Source: Rhyacophila brunnea (taxonomy: Eukaryota > Arthropoda > Insecta > Trichoptera > Rhyacophilidae). From it: a DNA stretch of 64,000 nt. The notes below the pieces were generated by a model. That model was not told the origin of the DNA and did no database searches. It worked only from the letters and a program-made list of their open reading frames with translations. Below are positions 56,596-64,000 of the stretch, piece after piece. Location: contig JAGYXB010001408.1 in assembly GCA_022495005.1 (NCBI GenBank), positions 234,244 through 298,243 of the forward strand, written 5' to 3'. The position numbers and the translations under genes were made by a program. How positions within the stretch are numbered: position 1 is the stretch's first letter; each line of letters begins with the position of its first letter.

Positions 56596-56833
56596 TGGCA
56601 CGATGGCCGTGTGGTTTAAGCTTCGCTCTTCACGTCGTGGGTTCCAGGTTCGAGTCATAGATCTGGCAAGTACACATATTGTTTTTCGATTTGTGTATGA
56701 GTCAGGGTATGGACCAAATAGGTTGAGCAAGTGGCTGACATCGATTTCTCGTAAAAACAAAATCTGTTAATACAAACCTCCACTCCGTGTAGGCCCATAT
56801 GATCCTATGAGGATCGGACATGGTCGGGAGAAG
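56596..56833 (+). mobile_element. SINE family 1, plus strand, full length
   Basis: A-box GATGGCCGTGTGGTTTAAGC, B-box GGTTCGAGTCAT, body through TTGAGCAAGTGGCTGAC, tail GAGGATCGGACATGGTCGG. This is the clearest forward copy. It sits upstream of rhodanese-A on the opposite strand. Confidence 0.88.
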
Positions 56834-56934
56834 AATAAATATGATTATGACAATACATTATTGTAAAATTATTATATTTCGGGGAAAAATAATCGAGATC
56901 TAACAATCATTGGCATGCCACGGGTTCAACTACA

Positions 56935-57056
56935 GTGGCAAAATACATAACAGAAACACTCATAATTGAGAAAATCACAAGTATGTATTGACAGATCACC
57001 GGGATTGAACCCGGAGACCCCGTACGGCATCGGATTATGGGGCGGCTGCTGATTAT
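56935..57056 (-). mobile_element. tRNA-like SINE head, possible third type
   Basis: Minus strand: GCCGCCCCATAATCCGATGC, then CCGGGTTCAATCCCGGTGAT (a good B-box), followed by CTTGTGATTTTCTCAATTAT, which is weakly like the family 2 body. A diverged true tRNA is less likely, since no acceptor-stem pairing is evident. Confidence 0.55.
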
Positions 57057-57357
57057 GAAATATTATGTCCTTTTTTATCATCGTCAAATATGGGAACCCT
57101 AAATGTCACACATCAATTGAGATAAAAAGCTAAATAAAATTTGTGGTTTAATACATTTTGTATCATTGTTCTATCTTGTAAACTTCATAAATCTAAGATA
57201 CTTTTTTTCAGGAGATAGTAAACGGTTTAATTTAGTTTGCAGTAATAAATAATGAGCGCACATTTAAATGTGTATTGTGCAAATGCTAAATTTTGTGTTA
57301 ACAGTAAACATGGCTGCTAGGATATATTATCATTTTATTTAATTATTAAGGTGGGCT

Positions 57358-58345
57358 CAGGGAACTGAAATACCTAACGGGTGTGGAGAAACAGGCAACC
57401 GATCTCGAGTGTGGAAAAATATGAGATAAACTTAAACACGTATCAAGAATACGCGTTCGCATTTGTTCTGATAACTACTCTCGTTTTATGCACTGACACT
57501 CATTCAACATTGGTGTACATCATTTTCGTAGGACACTCACACATTCAAAACCCTGCATCAAAATGTAGTGTATTGGGATATAGCCTATCGGAATTCTATA
57601 TATTAATCTGTTCTGTGGGTAGGGTGTGTTATGCAGATTGTTTGAGGCGTTGGAAAAGATTCTTGTAGGCAGAGTATGGGAACTGTAGAAATACCTACCA
57701 AATATAGCTAGGTAAATGCATTGTAAATAATATCACCTACTTAATAGAAAATGTTAGTTTTATGGATTTATTAAATTAACCAATAGCGGTAATTGTGCCG
57801 CAGATGCCATCATGAGCTTTTATATATTATTTTTTTACGAAAACTGTATTCCTTTGGTATTCCTGTATTGGCTTTTCGATCCAATAATTGTTAATTTAAA
57901 ATTTGAAATTTTCAGACATCTTGATGAATCATAATCACAAACTAAGATTAATTAGGTTTGGGCAGGTTAGATTAGGTTTGGTTTGGTCTAAAAAGAAAGT
58001 TATAAAATCTCATGACAACATCTGCGGCACATTTACCCTTGTTTTATGCACTGACACTCCTTCAATGTGGTATACAACACACACTATTGCACGTCTATAA
58101 TGTGTAGTTCATTTTCGTAGGACACACACATTCAAAACCCTGCGTCAAAATGTAGTGTATTGGGATATAGCCTATCGGAATTTTATATATTAATCTGTTC
58201 TGTGGGTGGGGTGTTTCATGCAGATTTCTAGAGACGTTAGAGAGTTATTTGTTCTAGGCAGAATATGTGAACTGTAGAAATGCCAAATATAGGTAGGTAG
58301 ATTTATTGTAAATATGAATGGAAAATGTTAGTTTTATGGAATTAT
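57358..58345. repeat. Dispersed repeat A, two tandem copies
   Basis: Copies at 57358-57730 and 58035-58345, same orientation, start-to-start about 600 bp, both ending in GAACTGTAGAAAT...GAAAATGTTAGTTTTATGGA...TTAAATTAACCAATAGC. The spacer also looks duplicated, so this is probably a local tandem duplication. Confidence 0.7.
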
Positions 58346-59872
58346 TAAATTAACCAATAGCAACACAATTAACCGATAATTATTTATGAATAGAATTACA
58401 TATAGAGGTTATTAAGGTTATTTTATCAGAATGAGAACAGGCACGAAAACATTGAAGAAAACAATATTATAAGAGATATTGAAATGTACCCACGTATCAA
58501 ATATGTCCTGGTTACTGTAGAGAAGCAACTACGAAGAACAGTACGTATTGGAATAAGATTCTTCAAACGATAAACCCGATAACTTAAAACCGACATGTCA
58601 ACTGTCAAAGTTTAGTTGTCGCTGATAATGTTATTATAAAATGTACTGATAAGATTTATAGGTTATGTAGAGTTATTATATAATACAATTTGATGGCGGC
58701 AATTCTAAATATACATCAAACTTTTGAATCATTAATATAACAGGCATGTATATAATATTATCTGACATTCCGATAACAATAACATGTCAAAAACGGTAAA
58801 GAAAGAATCTGATAATATACCTAGGTAGTCATTCAATGTCATTATTTGATCAATAAAATAACTGCTAAATTTGTTTACCCAATATTTTATTTGACTCTTA
58901 AATCAGGTCCAATTAAAAAACAAACTGACAAAAATATCCTGTTATGAATAAAATAAACGGTGAGTGCTCTATTTTTCAATACTCAAGGTACATACCTACA
59001 AACTTATCTGTAGAATGGCCAAAAATGGAACTACGAACTACCATAGGATGCCATATTGAAAAACGTCATCCGAATGTCAGATTTTGCCAGTTACGAGTCG
59101 TGATTGGGTAGTTTTCGACAGTGGTTCCCCCATCTCATTCTCCAGATAAGTCTGTAAACTAAACTTCCGATTCCGGTAGGCACCAATCCACCCACAAAAA
59201 CTACCTTTCAATCCAACAGACAACAAAATAAATTAGGCTATAATACCTATTATATTTTAATCTTTGGCTGTTACCTACAATTTTTGAGGACACAAATTCA
59301 ATGTGTGATCAAAAAGGTTTTCCAATCTTACCGGACTACAACAAACACTGAATGTCTACAGAGAATATTTTGAATTCTAACGATTCTAACCGAGGTCGAT
59401 ATAATCAATTAAGCTTCAAGACACAAGAGATACTAAAACTAAGTTACCTACCTATTACTTAGTAATTTTAATTAATTTTACCTATTCTTAACTGCGGATT
59501 GAGAATTGACATGTCTGTAATATAAAAATAAAATAACTCTCTTCTCGTTTTAAATTCTCACCAAATATTAAATAGAAATAATATAATAATTTAATAATAT
59601 TAATATAATAATACTATTAAAGATATGCTTAGGTAGATAGGTACTATTTTTAAATTACCATCGTCCTAAAAACCTAAACCCTCGAGACATGCTATTATTT
59701 ACAATTCACTGAAAAAACATTACAAAGCCGTGAGAAGAATATCTTTTTATTCAAAGATAGACTTCCAATAAGAAATAAGCTGTTGTTTTTTTCATTATTA
59801 CCTACTTACTCATTTTATTATTGAAGTAATAAAACATACACATAAGAAAATATATTACATATATAGTTTTTT

Positions 59873-60117
59873 TTTTTTTTTTTTTTTCGACCATTTCCGA
59901 TCCTAATAGGATCATATGGGCCTCCACAGAGTAGAGGTTTGTATTAACAGATTTTGTTTTTTTACGAGAAATGGATGTCAGCCACTTGCTCAACCTATTA
60001 GGTCCATACCCTGACTGACACACAAATTGAAAAACAATATGTGTACTTGCCAGACCCAGGATTCGAACCTGAGACCCACGGCATGATAGTCCAACGCTTA
60101 AGCCACGCGGCCACCGG
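59873..60117 (-). mobile_element. SINE family 1, full length
   Basis: Left edge is a 20-T run (the 3' poly-A on the minus strand), then ATTTCCGATCCTAATAGGATC, CCAGGATTCGAACCTGAGAC and CTTAAGCCACGCGGCC. The long A tail suggests a young copy. Confidence 0.9.
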
Positions 60118-60244
60118 CATATATAGTTTAATATTATGCTATTTTCTCCACCATAGAAAACATTTTTTATGGTCGTAGTAATTAATATTTAAAATCGTAT
60201 TTGAATACGATTATATAGGTAATAATCAAAGAGATTGGACTCCT

Positions 60245-60552
60245 GTGGGTCTATTCTATGCTTATCGACCGCTAAAGTGATAAAGTGAAAAATATTATCA
60301 AACTTAGGGTAGGTTTGTATCAAAATATTAGCACTTATTGTAACAATTACACGAAGCCGGTTTTTATTGTTGCAATAAGTGCTATATTTTAACAGCACCT
60401 ATCTTGCTGCTGTTAAAATATCGCACTTATTGCAACAATAAAAACCGGCTTCGTGTAATTGTTACAATAAGTGCTAATATTTTGATACAAACCTACCCTA
60501 AGTTTGATACTATTTATCAATTTAGTGTTCGATAAGTATAGAATAGACCCAC
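60245..60552. mobile_element. Long-palindrome MITE, copy 2
   Basis: Almost identical to 15869-16174 in the same orientation, differing by only a few bases by eye. That implies recent movement of this family. It lies between the two rhodanese genes. Confidence 0.9.
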
Positions 60553-60879
60553 TGATTATTGTATGTCCCGTAATTCCGTCACTAAGCGCCTGTAATGCCT
60601 ATTTGTCGATGTAGAATTGGTTTGTCGAATAGACCAAATTTTGATTTGATTATCCTATACATATTGAGGCATTTAAATTGTTGTTTTTACAGCATATGAA
60701 TGCTGTTTTTATTACAAAGCAATTTAAAGAAAAGGATGGTTCTGGTCCATTCAGATATAAATAATCATTCTGCATTAAAAGGTTGATTTCGACAAAAACG
60801 GATATTCGACAGACCAATCCTATGATGCCTATTGTAATCTAACTTAAGTATTAAGTTGGTATTAGTACAATAATATATG

Positions 60880-61459
60880 CAGTGACGTCCCGTGGGGGTA
60901 GGCAGATTGAGCGTCGCTTGGGGCGGCAGTTACACAAAGGACGGCAAATCGAGGAGAATCATTGGTCATATAGAAATAACTAGGTAGGTACCTAAACTTA
61001 GTAATAATGGAAACTTTCCATTAAAAAATTCAACTTACTGGTTGGAAACAAAATGTATTAAGTACTATAAAAGTTTTAATAGGACTATAATTTTTTATCG
61101 GGTTCGCGATGTCTAGTTTACTTCAGTTGTCCTTGGACGTCCCGTCCTTGGTGAACAGCAATGACACATGCAGATTTTCGAATTATATTTGAATTATAGG
61201 TAGGTAATACTTTAGTTTTGGAAGTTGTCAGGTGTTTTTTTTAATGCATCTGAAACCATGGACTCGCAATATTGTCTATTGAAGCAGAGATGGCATTTAT
61301 ATTATATTTAGTGCTATATATCGTGTTAGTAATGTATCCATACAACACATTTCTTAGATATTGGAGCCATGAAAGGATGATTAAAAAAACTTAATAAAAA
61401 AAAATGTGGCGGCATTTTGGCGCTGCCTAGGGGCGGCATTTTGTCTCGGGACGTTACTG
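60880..61459. mobile_element. Non-autonomous hAT element, copy 2
   Basis: Same family and orientation as 735-1292: starts CAGTGACGTCCCGTGG, ends CGGGACGTTACTG. Flanks AATATATG / AATATACG are an 8-bp TSD with one mismatch. It lies between the two rhodanese genes. Confidence 0.88.
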
Positions 61460-62098
61460 AATATACGGCTTTTCCCCATTGAAAAGTACACTCTCAGAAG
61501 AAATAAAACACGTAAATTATATTACTTACTGTGCTATCAAAAAAAACCACTTGTCTTTCCAATAATAATCCAATCAAGGATACACATTAATTGTGGCACC
61601 AAAGTAATTAATCTATAATAATGATTGAGAAACTCTGGTGGCATTAGTTATTGAAGAGTAGAAGCCACTATACATACACGAAAATAGTCATACTATTTGC
61701 GAGGTAAATTATAAACTTTGTTACTGTATAGGTATTACACTTAAATAATAATTAGTCAAATATACATTTTAATTTTTATGAAGTACGTTTGGATTCATAT
61801 TATTCGTTTACGTTTCATGTAGGTATATAATCAAATTTATCGATTTCCCAGATAATAAATGTCTTGTAATATTAATAATTTTAGTTTCTCGTTTCGTATC
61901 GGCTACTCTGACCTTGATAGCAAATGTACCTAGCTTCATATAGCTAGGTACGTATAATAAATAGCGACAAGTTTTTCTTTTATTATGCATGACCCGTGTG
62001 ATGAGTTTTTAATGGTTACAAAAATCGATATTTGGTAAGTATACCTAGCAACCTATCTTGTAAATATTAATAAGTTGTGTTATGTTATTTATTTTAAG

Positions 62099-62267
62099 GT
62101 GAACTCTGTGATCGACGGCAGCAGAACGATCTCGACAATGGATCGCATTGTATCATACGATGAAATAGCGAACATTAAAAACACACCCGACGTCTACCTT
62201 ATTGAAATAAGGGAAAAACACGAATTAGAGGAAACTGGAGTCATACCAGCCAGCATACATATCCCAC
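62099..62267 (+). CDS. Rhodanese-like gene B, first recognisable exon (partial)
   Basis: MDRIVSYDEIANIKNTPDVY at 62138, then LIEIREKHELEETGVIPASI and HIP with one base left at donor CCAC/GTAAGG. This is the same splice position and phase as gene A, so the two are paralogues, arranged head-to-head. Acceptor TTATTTTAAG precedes it. The usual LIDVRE is LIEIRE here, an Asp-to-Glu change. No downstream exon with a Cx4R loop was found before 64000, so the gene probably runs out of the window. It could be a pseudogene fragment. Confidence 0.72.
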
Positions 62268-62867
62268 GTAAGGAACTGACTCTTTGTTATACCAACCTTT
62301 TTCATCACGATATCAAGTCACATATTTATATACATTATTTTTATGATCCAAGATCCTAATACTGGCTGATATGTTTATGATTTTACCGAGGCTTTAACAG
62401 CGACTCGCTGTCATATCACCTCTTCTCATCTGGAAGAGGATTCGCCAATCAGGCCCTCACTCCAATTCTGTTAAAGAACTTTACAATAATTATTCTACCG
62501 TGTTCTTCCATTCTACCCACCGCCAGAGCACCTTTCAATAATTCATCGACATTCTCAAAGATATCCACAATTCGCAGCTGTGCTCTGTGTCGTTCAAAAC
62601 TGGCTCATATAGATAATAATTATGATAGTACCTACTTTTATCGGTATCTATTCACTAAAGTAATCATTTACATTTTACTTGATTTTTATTTCGATATATT
62701 AATGGTGTCCGATTCTTGTGGTAGTGCAGGCGTGACAGAAGAATCTGTCCTTCCTCCATGTACTGAGTTTCTGAATCAAATAAACAAAAATATGCACCTA
62801 CGTGTACCTAAATATTAAAAATTATTTAAACTATCCATTTTTTGATAAAGATCTCTTTAGCGACACG

Positions 62868-63229
62868 CAGGGCTCGAAATGGACCGGAACGCACCGGAGC
62901 GCCGTTCCGGTTCGTAAAATCACCAAAATTATCGCTCCTCCTCGTGAACATATTAATTTGACGGTGAGCTAGATTTTCCATTTTACGTAAAAATCTAAAA
63001 GTTTGCCTACACTGGTAACCTCATTAAATTTCACGATAATTATCAAAATTTGTTTGACCAAAAATTATTTTAATCGAAATTTAATGAGGTTGCCAGCAAC
63101 TTGTTGCCAATGTGTATACGGCATAACACACTTATTTTTATAAAATACACAAGCAATTAGATAACTATGTTAACATTTTCATGAAATATTGAGCGCTCCG
63201 GTTCGTAAAATATTCCATTTCGAGCGCTG
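62868..63229. mobile_element. hAT MITE downstream of rhodanese B exon
   Basis: 362 bp, ends CAGGGCTCGAAATGGA and TCCATTTCGAGCGCTG, perfect GCGACACG TSDs at 62860-62867 and 63230-63237. Inside, CCGGTTCGTAAAAT occurs near both ends, and a second inverted pair (GGTAACCTCATTAAATTTC) lies in the middle. Confidence 0.9.
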
Positions 63230-63237
63230 GCGACACG

Positions 63238-64000
63238 AGTTTTGTATCTTGGTATCTTCCATTCTGAATCATTATTTCGAAATTGTACAAACTTCAAGCA
63301 TAAATTCTATTTAAAAGTTAATGTTCACCAAGTAGAGTAGGTATACTATATAACTTTGCACTTATTTGCACCCTTTACTACACTGATACGCCTCTTTGCC
63401 TAATTACCTCGCATAAAATTACATTATGATATTCACTTGAGTTAATATAATATGTAATTAGTTATTAGTAATAAATAAATAAATTATATATGTAAAAAAT
63501 ATATTTTTGGAATATATTATTACATCATTGTCATCCTAGAGCCGGAGTGCAAAGGTATAAAGATAAAGCATAAACTATACTTACCCACTACACTAATTCG
63601 ATAGTGCCTATTAAAAATAATTACAAGATAAAAAGAACTTTGTATATACTTACCACGTTTTTAAATTTTCTGTTGAATCGTATAAACTTGACAATTGTAT
63701 GTATTAATAAAAACTTTTTATTGTTCTTGACAGAAATACTGAATAAATATTATGGAATACAGAAATGTCATTTTGACATTTCATATTGATTTCCATAGTA
63801 ACGCATAATTTAGTTGCTAGGACCCCCTTAGCAACCGACAATAATAACTCTCTATACAAAACAGAATTAACTGAAAATGAATTCAATTCTGCTTAAAGAT
63901 GGCCAAAAGTATTAAAAGAATGCATTGTCGTCGTGTTCTGATATATTCTAAAAGTTTCAAATGTTTAGCTAGTCGGGGAAATTGGTTAAAAAATTTGTAC
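63238..64000. other. Window end, nothing recognised
   Basis: AT-rich. Likely intron of rhodanese B, since its next exon was not found here. Confidence 0.4.

Larger units (their letters stand above)
57061..62098. other. Interval between the two rhodanese genes
   Basis: Must contain the promoters or first exons of rhodanese A (minus) and B (plus), but neither could be fixed. It is filled by dispersed repeat A, one SINE, one palindromic MITE and one hAT MITE, otherwise AT-rich. Confidence 0.45.

Overview
The window is nuclear DNA of an arthropod, most likely an insect. It is AT-rich, with genes split into short exons by GT-AG introns and introns packed with transposons. The order is not fixed by the sequence. 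Every exon call below rests on homology plus compatible splice phase; no transcript data were used.

Layout. (1) 3639-39601, minus strand: a complete angiomotin (AMOT) gene in 16 coding exons, about 1,090 codons, closest to vertebrate AMOT/AMOTL proteins through the EPQGQE box and the long coiled coil. (2) 40665-49750, plus strand: a complete NKAP gene, 6 coding exons, 514 aa, divergent from AMOT across about 1 kb. (3) 49967-56208, minus strand: a small single-domain rhodanese (Hsp67B2/TSTD-like), 3 coding exons, 119 aa, tail-to-tail with NKAP, stops only 216 bp apart. (4) 62099-62267, plus strand: the first recognisable exon of a second rhodanese paralogue with the same splice position; the rest lies outside the window.

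The remaining sequence is mostly mobile DNA, and many insertions can be proved from target-site duplications (TSDs). There is a decayed mariner (4818-6116), two pogo/Tigger copies (30953-31921, 33920-35294), a hAT with GTF2IRD2-like transposase remains (22722-24466), a 2.3-kb element with a 4-bp TSD and a broken Sola-like transposase (50899-53214), and at least six short non-autonomous hAT elements with 8-bp TSDs. There are also a TTAA-flanked element nested inside a hAT, long-palindrome (foldback) MITEs, two or three tRNA-headed SINE families, and a LINE RNase H fragment.

Functionally the genes are unrelated: AMOT is a junction and Hippo-pathway scaffold, NKAP a nuclear RNA-processing and corepressor factor, and the rhodaneses sulfur-transfer enzymes. 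The main points of interest are an AMOT without the usual PPxY/LPxY Yorkie-binding motifs, the almost touching NKAP/rhodanese 3' ends, the 4-bp-TSD transposon, and one SINE that carries three separate insertions. No wholly new multi-gene system is evident.
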